This document shows positions 40,664 through 49,030 of a stretch of DNA of 64,000 nucleotides, one piece after another. This DNA comes from Niveispirillum sp. (GTDB taxonomy: Bacteria; Pseudomonadota; Alphaproteobacteria; Azospirillales; Azospirillaceae). Numbering within the stretch: position 1 is the first letter of the stretch; the number at the start of each line of letters is the position of its first letter. Location: the NCBI RefSeq assembly GCF_017996735.1, contig NZ_JAGOGJ010000019.1, positions 1 through 64,000 of the forward strand, given 5' to 3'. Made by a program: the position numbers and the translations under genes. Under the pieces are notes generated by a model. The model was not told where the DNA came from. It saw only the letters and a list, made by a program, of their open reading frames with translations, and did no database searches.

Positions 40664-41197
40664 TCAGTCGGCGATCAGCTTCAGTGTGGTTTTGAAATGC
40701 GCGGCCTTCTCGCGATAAAGCTGTGCCGATTGCCGCAGCGACGCGATCTCCTGCGGCGACAATGCACGCCTGACGGTGGCCGGTGCGCCAACGATCAGGC
40801 TTCCCGGCGGGAAGTGCTTGCCTTCCGTCACCAGTGCACCGGCCCCGATCAGGCAATCATCACCGATCACGGCCTTGTTCAGCACCCGTGCGCCCATGCC
40901 GACCAGAACGCGGTCTCCGATGGTGCATCCATGCAGGATGGCGTGATGTCCGACCGTCACCTCCTCGCCTAGCGTCAGCGGGGCGCCGGGGTCGGAGTGC
41001 AGCATCGCGCCGTCCTGGATATTGCTGCCGGCGCCGACCAGGATCGGCGTATTGTCGGCGCGGATGACGGCGCCGAACCAAACGCTGGCGCCCGACGCGA
41101 GCCTGACTTGGCCGATAAGGTCAGCCGATGGCGCCACCCAGGCACTGTCATCGTCCGGCAGTGACGGGCGCTGTCCGTCATACTCATAGAGCGGCAT
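40664..41197 (-). CDS. Gamma-carbonic anhydrase-like hexapeptide-repeat protein
   Basis: A 177-residue left-handed beta-helix protein with hexapeptide repeats (VGHHAILHGCTIGDRVLVGM). Metal-site histidines are present (AMLHSDPG and VGHHAILHGC), as in gamma-CA/PaaY-type proteins. PaaY is a thioesterase in phenylacetate degradation, so an accessory role in aromatic catabolism is as likely as carbonic anhydrase. The start at 41197 overlaps nothing; the HbpS-like gene ends 8 bases upstream. Confidence 0.85.
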   Translation of the reverse strand: MPLYEYDGQRPSLPDDDSAWVAPSADLIGQVRLASGASVWFGAVIRADNTPILVGAGSNIQDGAMLHSDPGAPLTLGEEVTVGHHAILHGCTIGDRVLVGMGARVLNKAVIGDDCLIGAGALVTEGKHFPPGSLIVGAPATVRRALSPQEIASLRQSAQLYREKAAHFKTTLKLIAD

Positions 41198-41205
41198 CTC
41201 GTCTC

Positions 41206-41634
41206 TCAGCTTTGCGGGGTCAGGCCGGCGGCGGCGATACCCGCCATGGTGCACAGTTCGTCATTGTCCGACGTATCCCCCGTGGTGCCGATCGCACCGA
41301 TCGGCAAGCCGTCGCTATCCACCAGGATAACACCGCCGGCCGCCGGCACGATGCCCTGGGGTGCGACCATGCCGATCGACGCGATGAAGGCCGGGCGCTC
41401 GGCCACGACCTCGCCGATCCGGCGACTGGACATGCCCAGCGCCAGCGCCCCGGCCGCCTTGCCCGTGGCGACCTGGGGGCGAAGGATGGAGGCGCCATCC
41501 TGGCGCTGCAGAGCGATCAGATGGCCGCCCGCGTCCAGGACCGCCACGCATAGGGGCTTCAGCCCCAATTCGTTACCCTTGGCGAATGCGGCTTCGATCA
41601 TCCTGTTCGCCTGATCCAGACTGATGCGGCTCAT
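41206..41634 (-). CDS. glcG: GlcG/HbpS-family protein
   Basis: A 142-residue GlcG/HbpS (DUF336) protein with N-terminal LDQANRMIEAAFAKGNELGL, GGHLIALQRQDGA and the C-terminal IGAIGTTGDTSDNDELC. The family binds heme or small ligands and travels with glycolate oxidase genes; here it directly follows glcF, as in the E. coli glc operon. Confidence 0.87.
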   Translation of the reverse strand: MSRISLDQANRMIEAAFAKGNELGLKPLCVAVLDAGGHLIALQRQDGASILRPQVATGKAAGALALGMSSRRIGEVVAERPAFIASIGMVAPQGIVPAAGGVILVDSDGLPIGAIGTTGDTSDNDELCTMAGIAAAGLTPQS

Positions 41635-41643
41635 GTTGCACTC

Positions 41644-42945
41644 CTAGTCGGTGGAAAGTGAGGAAAGGGTATCGGGCATCGGCCCGCCGGCAGCCCAATC
41701 AAGCAGTTCGACAATGTGGACGACGGGGATGCCCGTGCGCTGACCGATCTGCATGGCGCAGCCGATATTGCCGGTCGCGATGACGTCGGGTCGCAACCGT
41801 TCGAGATTAGCGACCTTGCGATCGCCGAGCCGTCCTGCGATCTCCGGCTGGAGGATATTGTATGTACCAGCCGACCCGCAGCAAAGATGTGCCTCAGCCG
41901 GGGTACGGACGTCATAACCCGCGCGGGTCAGCAGGCGCTTCGGTGCCTCCGTCACCTTCTGACCATGCTGGAGGGAGCAGGCGGCGTGATAGGCGACGGT
42001 GAGGGCGCGGGGCTGCCCCGCCGGCAGATCGATCTTCGCCAGGAATTCCGAGATGTCCCTGGCCAGGGCCGATACGGCAGCCGCCGGTGCGGCATATTGG
42101 GGGTCATCGCGCAGCATGAAGCCGTAATCCTTGATCGTCGTGCCGCATCCCGACGCGGTGACCAGCACGGCATCAAGGCCCCCGTCCGCGATCAGGCGCT
42201 GCCAGGCATCGACGTTCCGCCGCGCGGCGTCGAGACTGTCCGTCTCCCGCCCCATGTGATGGATCAGGGCACCGCAACACCCCTCCCCGGGCGCGAGCAG
42301 GACGTCATAACCCGCGCGGTTGAGCAGGCGTACCGCCGCTTGGCGGAATTCCGGGCGCAGCACCGGTTCCGCACAGCCCCGCAAAAGCGCCACCCGCCCT
42401 CTGGCACCGGCGACAAGCGCGTTGCTGTCATCAGCTGGAGGCGGCAGGCGGGCCGGTGCCAAGGCCAGCATGGCTGCCAGCGGTCGCAGCGCGTTGATCC
42501 GGTTAAATAGCGGCAGGCCCAACCGACCCAGGCGTGCCAGCGCCAGCGCCGCGCGGAACCGAGCCGGATGCGGCAGGGTCCAGGCCAGCATCGCGCGTAT
42601 CAGCCGTTCACGCAGCGGTCGCTTGAACCGCGCCTCGATATAGATCCGCGCATGATCGACCAGATGCATGTAGTTCACGCCGGAAGGGCATGTCGTCATG
42701 CAGGACAGGCAGGAGAGGCAGCGATCGACATGCTTGACGATCTCGGGCGTCGGCACCCGTTCCCGTTCCAGCATGTCCTTGATCAGATAGATACGACCGC
42801 GCGGGCTGTCTAACTCGTCACCCAGCAGGACATAGGTCGGGCAGGTGGCCGTACAGAAGCCGCAATGCACACATTTGCGGATGATCGCCTCCGATCCCGC
42901 CATCACCGGGTCGGCTAGCGCCTCGGGCCTGAATTCCGTCTTCAC
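41644..42945 (-). CDS. glcF: Glycolate oxidase-type iron-sulfur subunit
   Basis: A 433-residue protein. Two 4Fe-4S motifs are CVHCGFCTATCPTY and CLSCLSCMTTCPSG in the N-terminal 90 residues. Two CCG domains (GEGCCGALIHH; LCCGSAGTYN) follow. It passes electrons from the GlcD/E flavoproteins to the quinone pool. Its start overlaps the glcE stop by ATGA. Confidence 0.93.
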   Translation of the reverse strand: MKTEFRPEALADPVMAGSEAIIRKCVHCGFCTATCPTYVLLGDELDSPRGRIYLIKDMLERERVPTPEIVKHVDRCLSCLSCMTTCPSGVNYMHLVDHARIYIEARFKRPLRERLIRAMLAWTLPHPARFRAALALARLGRLGLPLFNRINALRPLAAMLALAPARLPPPADDSNALVAGARGRVALLRGCAEPVLRPEFRQAAVRLLNRAGYDVLLAPGEGCCGALIHHMGRETDSLDAARRNVDAWQRLIADGGLDAVLVTASGCGTTIKDYGFMLRDDPQYAAPAAAVSALARDISEFLAKIDLPAGQPRALTVAYHAACSLQHGQKVTEAPKRLLTRAGYDVRTPAEAHLCCGSAGTYNILQPEIAGRLGDRKVANLERLRPDVIATGNIGCAMQIGQRTGIPVVHIVELLDWAAGGPMPDTLSSLSTD

Positions 42946-44114
42946 GTCGCGCCTCCAAAACGACCGGTCTCGAATATGCCCGCCGGGTCGAAGGCGCGCC
43001 TTATCCGCGCCTCCAACGCCGTGGGGCCCGAAGCGACGGGATGGAATGCCGGGACCTGGGCGCGCAGCGATGCCGGTCCCCGGATCAGCGTCGCATGCCC
43101 GCCACCCTGCGCCGCGGCGGCCCGGACAAGGGCGGGATCGCCATCAAAGCCCAGCCAGATCAGACCACCGGCCCAGTCGAACATCCACTGCGCCCCTTGC
43201 GCCCCCAGGCTGGCGATCACCGCCGGACCCCTGCTTGGCGGCACGTTCACGCGCCAGAGCGGCAGATCATCGCCCAGGGGCGCCAGGGTGCGCAGGCCGT
43301 CCCAGAAAATATCCGCCTCGCCCCCGTCCAGCAAAACGGTCGGTCCGAAGTCGGACAGGTGGCGATCAAGGATGGCGCGCTTGGCCGTCACGGATGGGCC
43401 GAAGCCGCGAAGCAGCAGGGCGGTCAGCGCGGTCCCGTCGCCCAGTTCCGCCGGCCTGTGCGCTGCCGCCGCAACCTCGGCCGGTGATCCCATCGCCAGG
43501 GCCATCGCCGCCGCCGCCCGCTCCGGGTCCAGTCCCGGCAGGACCAGGGTCGCCTGCACGGGCGGCCGCGGCAGCACTTTCAGGGTCAGTTCCGTCATGG
43601 CAAACAGCCGGCCCCAGCTTCCGGCGGCAAGCTTGGGCAGGTCATAGCCGGTTACGTTCTTGACGACCCGCGCGCCGGCGACCAGCGGCTCGCCCCTGCC
43701 TGACACGGTGCGGATGCCAAGTAAATGGTCACGCGCCGACCCGCAGGACAACCGGCACGACCCCGCCACTCCCGCCGCCACCACACCGCCGATCGTCGCC
43801 CGTCCGGCGGCACGGCCGAATACGGGGGCGTGATCGAAGGGATCGAAGGCCAGCATCTGGTTCTCGCTACGCACCAGCGCCTCGACCTCCGCCAGCGGCG
43901 TGCCCGCCCCGACGGTCAACACCAGCTCGGCTGGATCATAGTCCACGATGCCGGCAAATCCCGTCATGTCGAGCGGCACGGCATCGGGCGTATCGCATCC
44001 GATGCCTGCCTTGCTGCGGCCACCATGGATGGCGAGCCGCTGTCCGCGCCCCAGCGCGCGGACGATGTCGATCAGCTCATCGGAGGAGGTGGGGCGGAGA
44101 GGAACGGGCATCAT
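42942..44114 (-). CDS. glcE: Glycolate oxidase-type FAD-binding subunit GlcE
   Basis: A 390-residue FAD-binding type 4 protein with AIHGGRSKAGIG, FGRAAGRATIGGVVAAGVAG and RVVKNVTGYDLPKLAAGSWG. The start ATG shares one base with the glcD stop (TGATG). It is shorter than GlcD and lacks the full C-terminal substrate domain, as GlcE usually does. Confidence 0.92.
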   Translation of the reverse strand: MMPVPLRPTSSDELIDIVRALGRGQRLAIHGGRSKAGIGCDTPDAVPLDMTGFAGIVDYDPAELVLTVGAGTPLAEVEALVRSENQMLAFDPFDHAPVFGRAAGRATIGGVVAAGVAGSCRLSCGSARDHLLGIRTVSGRGEPLVAGARVVKNVTGYDLPKLAAGSWGRLFAMTELTLKVLPRPPVQATLVLPGLDPERAAAAMALAMGSPAEVAAAAHRPAELGDGTALTALLLRGFGPSVTAKRAILDRHLSDFGPTVLLDGGEADIFWDGLRTLAPLGDDLPLWRVNVPPSRGPAVIASLGAQGAQWMFDWAGGLIWLGFDGDPALVRAAAAQGGGHATLIRGPASLRAQVPAFHPVASGPTALEARIRRAFDPAGIFETGRFGGAT

Positions 44115-45607
44115 CAGAAACGCGGCAGGTCCGGAAACGGCGTGGCGCCTTGATGCACATGCAGGCGGCCCAGTTCCGCGCAGCGGTGGAGTGTCGGGAA
44201 CATCTTGCCGGGATTGAGCAGCGATTTCGGGTCGAAGGCGCATTTCAGTCGCTGCTGCTGCCGGAGGTCGATCTCGGAAAACATGACCGGCATCAGGTCA
44301 CGCTTCTCCACGCCGACGCCATGTTCCCCCGTCAGCACGCCGCCGAGGGCGACGCAGTGGCGCAGGATGTCGTCGCCGAACGCCTCCGCCCGGTCCAGTT
44401 CGCCGGGGATATTGGCATCATATAGGATCAGCGGATGCAGGTTGCCGTCACCGGCATGGAACACATTGGCGACATCCAGGCCATATCGCCTGGACAGCGC
44501 CCGCATATGCTCCAGCATCTCCGGCAGGCGACGGCGGGGGATGGTGCCATCCATGCAATAATAATCCGGCGCAAGGCGACCGATGGCGGGAAAGGCCGCC
44601 TTGCGCCCGGCCCAGAAGGCCGTGCGCTCGGCCTCGTCGCGGGAGAGGCGCAAGGTGGTCGATCCGTCGGCGCGGGCGATGGCTGCGACCTTTTCGATCA
44701 GATGGTCGCATTCGGCCGAAACGCCGTCCAGTTCGACGACCAGCAGTGCTTCGACATCCAGCGGATACCCCGCCTTCACGAAGGCCTCCGCCGCATGGAT
44801 AGCCGGCCGGTCCATCATCTCCATGCCCGCCGGGATGATGCCGGCCGCGATCACATCGGCCACGCATTTGCCCGCCCCCTCCACGTCAGGAAACCCGATG
44901 AGCAGGGCGCGTGCCCCTTCGGGCCGGGGCAGGATGCGCACCGTCACCTCCGTGACGATGCCCAGCAGCCCCTCCGACCCCACCACGAGCCCCAGCAGGT
45001 CAAGGCCGGCGGGATCGAGTTGGCGACCGCCCAACCGGACCACCTCGCCATCCATGAGCACGATCTCGACACCCAGGACGTTGTTCGTCGTCAGGCCGTA
45101 TTTCAGGCAGTGCACGCCACCGGAATTCTCCGCCACATTGCCGCCGATCGAGCAAGCGATCTGGCTGGACGGGTCCGGCGCATAGTAGAAGCCGCGCTCC
45201 TCGACCGCGCGGGTGACGGCCAGGTTGGTGACACCGGGCTGGACCACGACCAGCCGGTCCGCATAGTCGATCCCCAGCACCCGGTTGAATTTCGCCATGC
45301 CGACCAGCACCGCGTCGGCCAGCGGCAGGGCGCCACCGGAGAGCGAAGTGCCCGATCCGCGTGGCACCACCTTGACACCCTCGGCATGGCACCAGGCCAG
45401 GATGGCGGAAACCTGGGCCGTGGTCTCCGGCAGCACCACGACCATCGGCGGCTGACGATAGGCAGTCAGACCATCGGATTCGTAGGGGCGAAGCGCGTCG
45501 ACATCGTCGATCACGCTGTCGCCCGGCACAATCGCCCGCAAGGCCCGGACAATATCCGGGCGCCGCCTGAGAATGGCGGTATCAGGCTCGGGCATTCGAA
45601 GGGACAT
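44114..45607 (-). CDS. glcD: Glycolate oxidase-type FAD-linked oxidase GlcD
   Basis: A 497-residue FAD-linked 2-hydroxyacid dehydrogenase. The PCMH-type FAD domain is seen as VVPRGSGTSLSGGALPLADA and CSIGGNVAENSGGVHCLKYG; the C-terminal domain has HAGDGNLHPLILYD and LTGEHGVGVEKRDLM. First gene of glcD-E-F-G. In a catabolic cluster the substrate could be glycolate, lactate or a larger 2-hydroxyacid formed by side-chain removal. Confidence 0.93.
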   Translation of the reverse strand: MSLRMPEPDTAILRRRPDIVRALRAIVPGDSVIDDVDALRPYESDGLTAYRQPPMVVVLPETTAQVSAILAWCHAEGVKVVPRGSGTSLSGGALPLADAVLVGMAKFNRVLGIDYADRLVVVQPGVTNLAVTRAVEERGFYYAPDPSSQIACSIGGNVAENSGGVHCLKYGLTTNNVLGVEIVLMDGEVVRLGGRQLDPAGLDLLGLVVGSEGLLGIVTEVTVRILPRPEGARALLIGFPDVEGAGKCVADVIAAGIIPAGMEMMDRPAIHAAEAFVKAGYPLDVEALLVVELDGVSAECDHLIEKVAAIARADGSTTLRLSRDEAERTAFWAGRKAAFPAIGRLAPDYYCMDGTIPRRRLPEMLEHMRALSRRYGLDVANVFHAGDGNLHPLILYDANIPGELDRAEAFGDDILRHCVALGGVLTGEHGVGVEKRDLMPVMFSEIDLRQQQRLKCAFDPKSLLNPGKMFPTLHRCAELGRLHVHQGATPFPDLPRF

Positions 45608-45649
45608 CAGGAATATCCACTGCGCTGGAAACCGGGGAAACGTTCGACC

Positions 45650-46696
45650 CTATTTTGCCGGATTGAGCTGCTTCTCCTCCTCCGCGATCATCCGGGCGAG
45701 AACGCGTCGCGCACGGCCGGCACCGGCATCGGTTGGCAGCAGGACCGGGTTCAGCGACATGAAATCCGCATCGCCGATCATCTCCTGCTGCGCCTCGACC
45801 ACGGGCAGGTCTTCGGTTTCAAACGGTCCCCGTACAGCGTCGGTCTGCTGCTGCGCGATCTCCTGCGCCATCGGTCCGGCCGAGCGGGGGCAGCACATGG
45901 CGTAGAAATAATGAGTCGTTTTCGCCGTTTCTGGCGTGAAGAAATGGATGCTGGGAACGTCGCTGCCTTCCTCGCGCGGCCGACCCGTCTGCGTGGCGCC
46001 GCTATACAGCTCGATCAGAGCCGGCGCCTGCCATTTGCAATCGAGCCAACGATCGACGGCCGTACCGGGTTCAAGGCCGAAAATCTCCTCCAGGAAGGAG
46101 GGCAAGTGATCGTTGGTAATGAAACGCTTCGACCAGACCGCGTCACCCTCCTGCACCGTCTCGATCTTCCCGCGGCGGACAGCCTCGGTGGCGAAGAGCG
46201 GGTGCAGGAACTCGATATGGCTGAGATCCATGATATTGTCGGATTCAAGCTCGTAATGCGCCTTGGCCTTCAGATAGCCCTGACCGGCTGCATATTTCTC
46301 CGGGTCCAGCAGCGGAAACACCGGAAGCTTCGCGGGGTCGGCCAGGGCCGGATCGCCAAACCAGATCCAGACGGCGCCATAGCGCTCGTACACCGGATAG
46401 GAGGGAACCTTTGCCGCCTTGGGGATCGCGCCATTGCCGTGCGGGTTGTGGACACATTGCCCGTCGCTCCCGAAGCGCAGGCCATGATACCGGCACTGCA
46501 CCGCATCCCCGACCAGTTCGCCCATGTGCAGCGGCGCGAAACGGTGCGGACAGCGGTCGCCGATGGCGCGAACGCTGCCTTCATGGTCGCGAAAGAACAC
46601 CACCGGCCGCTCCACCAGCGTCCGATGGAACAGGCGTCCGGGCGGGATCTCTTTGTCCCAAGCCGCCATGTACCAGATATTTTTCAATGCCCGCAT
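45650..46696 (-). CDS. Rieske non-heme iron oxygenase (VanA/DdmC-like)
   Basis: A 348-residue oxygenase alpha subunit. Rieske ligands are Cys49, His51, Cys68, His71 (RCPHRFAPLHMG; VQCRYHGLRF). Mononuclear iron ligands are in ESDNIMDLSHIEFLHPL. The size and N-terminal NIWYMAAWDKEIPPGRLFHR fit the O-demethylase group (vanillate or dicamba type), which works as a trimer without a beta subunit. No VanB-type reductase is adjacent, so the ferredoxin (38415) and reductase (37136) are the likely partners. The start at 46696 follows GGGAG. Confidence 0.92.
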   Translation of the reverse strand: MRALKNIWYMAAWDKEIPPGRLFHRTLVERPVVFFRDHEGSVRAIGDRCPHRFAPLHMGELVGDAVQCRYHGLRFGSDGQCVHNPHGNGAIPKAAKVPSYPVYERYGAVWIWFGDPALADPAKLPVFPLLDPEKYAAGQGYLKAKAHYELESDNIMDLSHIEFLHPLFATEAVRRGKIETVQEGDAVWSKRFITNDHLPSFLEEIFGLEPGTAVDRWLDCKWQAPALIELYSGATQTGRPREEGSDVPSIHFFTPETAKTTHYFYAMCCPRSAGPMAQEIAQQQTDAVRGPFETEDLPVVEAQQEMIGDADFMSLNPVLLPTDAGAGRARRVLARMIAEEEKQLNPAK

Positions 46697-46799
46697 CACC
46701 AGCTCCCGCTGCGGATCAATCGCTAGGCCGCCTGCGCGCCCGACCATTGGTTAACGTGCCATGGATGGGTGGGGAGGCGGTAGCGCTTCCCCACACTCG

Positions 46800-47723
46800 T
46801 CAGGCCTGGGCCGCTGCCAGCACCTTCGAGATCCGGTTCTCATCAAGCACCGGGAAGCGGCGCGCCTTGCTGGGGCCGACCTTGTTCTCGATGGCGCCGA
46901 TATTCTCGATCTCACAACGCACGACATCGCCGGTTTCCAGGTGCCGCTGCGGAATCAGCGCATGGCCCACGCCTTCCGGCGTGCCCGTCAGGAGCAGGTC
47001 GCCGGGTTCCAGCACGAAGGCGGTCGAGACATACTCGATCTGCTCCCAGATGCTGTAGATGAGTTGCTCGGTATTGGCCTGCTGGCGCAGCTCGCCATTG
47101 ACATAGGTGCGCAGTTCCAGTCTGTGCGGGTCGCCGATCTCATCCGGCGTGACGATCCAGGGGCCGACGGGGCCGAAACTCTCGAAGGATTTGCCGATGG
47201 TCCAGGTATTGGCATGCAATTGCCAGTCGCGCGCTGAAACGTCATTGGCGACGACATAGCCGAACACATGGGCCGGCGCCTCGTCGGGAGTGACATAGCG
47301 CGCCGCCCGGCCGATCACGACGCCAAGCTCGACCTCATAATCGAGCTGACGAGTGACGCCCGGATCGATCTCATCGAACGGGCCGGAGATGGAACTAGTC
47401 GCCTTGTTGAACCAGACCTGGAATTTCGGCGGGACCACGCCGAGGCGCACGCCCTCCTCCGCATGCTTGCGGTAGTTCATGCCGATGGCCAGGAAATTGT
47501 GCGGCCGTTCGACGGGCGACAGCAACCGCGCGCCTTCCAGGGCAACGATCGGCCGAGCACCAGCAAGCTTGTCGGCGAGCCTCTCCAAGGCTTCCGGACC
47601 GGCTGCTGCGAGCTGGCGCATTTCGCGATATTCCGGCAGCAGGTCGGAAATACGGATGATCCCATCGCCGACAACGACACCGATGGCAGGCTGGCCATCC
47701 CAAATGAAACGCACAAGCTTCAT
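46800..47723 (-). CDS. Fumarylacetoacetate hydrolase-family enzyme
   Basis: A 307-residue FAH-fold protein with metal acids in LDYEVELGVVIG and the NDVSARDWQLH segment; the N-terminal regulatory part (MKLVRFIWDGQPAIGVV) is that of acylpyruvase or 2-hydroxyhepta-2,4-diene-dioate isomerase-type members. GGGAGAGAG lies upstream of the ATG. A CAGGTATCAC site lies about 100 bases upstream. Confidence 0.9.
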   Translation of the reverse strand: MKLVRFIWDGQPAIGVVVGDGIIRISDLLPEYREMRQLAAAGPEALERLADKLAGARPIVALEGARLLSPVERPHNFLAIGMNYRKHAEEGVRLGVVPPKFQVWFNKATSSISGPFDEIDPGVTRQLDYEVELGVVIGRAARYVTPDEAPAHVFGYVVANDVSARDWQLHANTWTIGKSFESFGPVGPWIVTPDEIGDPHRLELRTYVNGELRQQANTEQLIYSIWEQIEYVSTAFVLEPGDLLLTGTPEGVGHALIPQRHLETGDVVRCEIENIGAIENKVGPSKARRFPVLDENRISKVLAAAQA

Positions 47724-47820
47724 GATCGATCTCTCTCCCCAAAGGCCATGGACGTTGTCGCCCCTCTCCCGAGCTTATCGGGCAAGCCGATGATCCTGTG
47801 GCGATCAGAAAGTTCGACCG

Positions 47821-47830
47821 GTGATACCTG
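47821..47830 (-). promoter_or_regulatory. Candidate operator motif 3 (site b)
   Basis: GTGATACCTG (reverse CAGGTATCAC) lies between the LysR stop and the FAH start, in the FAH promoter region. Confidence 0.5.
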
Positions 47831-47853
47831 AAACGGGTTCGGCATGCACCGGG

Positions 47854-48762
47854 CTAAGGGTGCCCGCGCCGGTTGTGCGCGGCCTTGCGCAGAAGGTCAC
47901 TGAGCTTTTCCGCCAGCGGCGTCAGCGGCAGCCCCCGGCGATGGACCAGGCAGATCGGGTCCGAAGAGATGGGCGGGATATGCTCCAGCGGGGCACAGAA
48001 GCCCGCGATGGGCATCAGTTGGAACATCTGATCCGGCAGTACGGTCAACAGCTCGGTATTCGCCACCGTGATGATGGTGATGAGCATGGAGGAGGATTCG
48101 ACGAGGACCTCCGGCACCGGCAGCCCGAGCCGTTTGAAGGTCGCCTCCAGGTCGCTTTCCGCGCTCCTGTCCTCCAGCGACGGACGTACCCAGCCGACAT
48201 TGACCAGATCCTCCAGCGACCGGGCGCCGCCAAGCGGATGGCCCACCCGTCCCGCGATTCGACGGTTGTGCGGCATCAGTTCTTCAACCGTGAAACGCTG
48301 GGAGACATTCTCCTTGCGGATCGAGCCAACCCAGAAATCCATGAGGCCTTCCGCCAGCTTCTGTTCCACCGGCTGGAAAAGCGTCTGCGTGACCTTGGCG
48401 ACAGCCTTCGGATAACGCCTGTTGAAAGCGGAAAGGGAGGATGGCAGCAGGCTCATGATGCTGATCGGCGACAGGCCGACCGAGACTTCGCCCGTAAAAT
48501 CACCGTTCCACTGGCTTGCCTCCTCCTTCGCTCGCTGGATCTCGGCCTGCACGCTCTCGATGCGGCGGACGAACCGCTCGCCGACGGGTGTCAGCGAGAC
48601 GCCCTTGGAATGGCGTTCCAGCAGCGACTGGCCCAGTTCATTCTCGATCTCCCGGATGCTGCGGGTGATGACCGGCTGGGCGATGCCCAAATGCCGGCTC
48701 GCGGCACGCAGGCTCCCCGTATGGACGACCGCAAGCAAATCCCGGAAATGGGTCAACTTCAT
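47854..48762 (-). CDS. LysR-type transcriptional regulator
   Basis: A 302-residue LysR protein. The HTH (FRDLLAVVHTGSLRAASRHL; AQPVITRSIREIE) is followed by a PBP2-like effector domain. GGGGGGAACA precedes the ATG. It is divergent from the flavin monooxygenase gene at 49031. A motif-3 site lies in its promoter and another in that of the FAH gene downstream, so it is the leading candidate to bind CAGGTATCRC. Confidence 0.93.
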   Translation of the reverse strand: MKLTHFRDLLAVVHTGSLRAASRHLGIAQPVITRSIREIENELGQSLLERHSKGVSLTPVGERFVRRIESVQAEIQRAKEEASQWNGDFTGEVSVGLSPISIMSLLPSSLSAFNRRYPKAVAKVTQTLFQPVEQKLAEGLMDFWVGSIRKENVSQRFTVEELMPHNRRIAGRVGHPLGGARSLEDLVNVGWVRPSLEDRSAESDLEATFKRLGLPVPEVLVESSSMLITIITVANTELLTVLPDQMFQLMPIAGFCAPLEHIPPISSDPICLVHRRGLPLTPLAEKLSDLLRKAAHNRRGHP

Positions 48763-49030
48763 TGTTCCCCCCGCACTCTTTTGATTTTTTAGGTATCACA
48801 AAGAATATCGCGCCATCTGCTTCAGTCAATCCTCGCGCGACGGTTGGAGGTATCGCCGCCGTGATCTTGTCATCTGGCGGCACTTGCAGCGCCGAACTAG
48901 CCTCCCCGACATCCAACCACACGAGAAGGCCCGCCGCGTAGCGCCCGACAATCCGGGCCGCAAGCGGCGTCGGTAGTCCGACAGTTTCGCGGACCACAGG
49001 CGAAACGGGCGCAGAAGGGATGATCGACCC
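48763..49030. other. Divergent lysR/monooxygenase regulatory region
   Basis: 268 bases containing TTTTTTAGGTATCACAAAG (motif 3, site c, 48791-48799) close to the lysR start. No gene is seen; the plus-strand monooxygenase starts at its right end. Confidence 0.5.
48790..48799 (+). promoter_or_regulatory. Candidate operator motif 3 (site c)
   Basis: TAGGTATCAC, 30 bases upstream of the lysR start. The position suits autorepression, as is common for LysR regulators. Confidence 0.5.

Noticed and set aside
44435..46726. A 763-codon open frame opposite glcD and the Rieske gene
   Set aside because: It spans two clearly real genes on the other strand and the gap between them; no recognisable domain and Asp/His-rich shadow composition.
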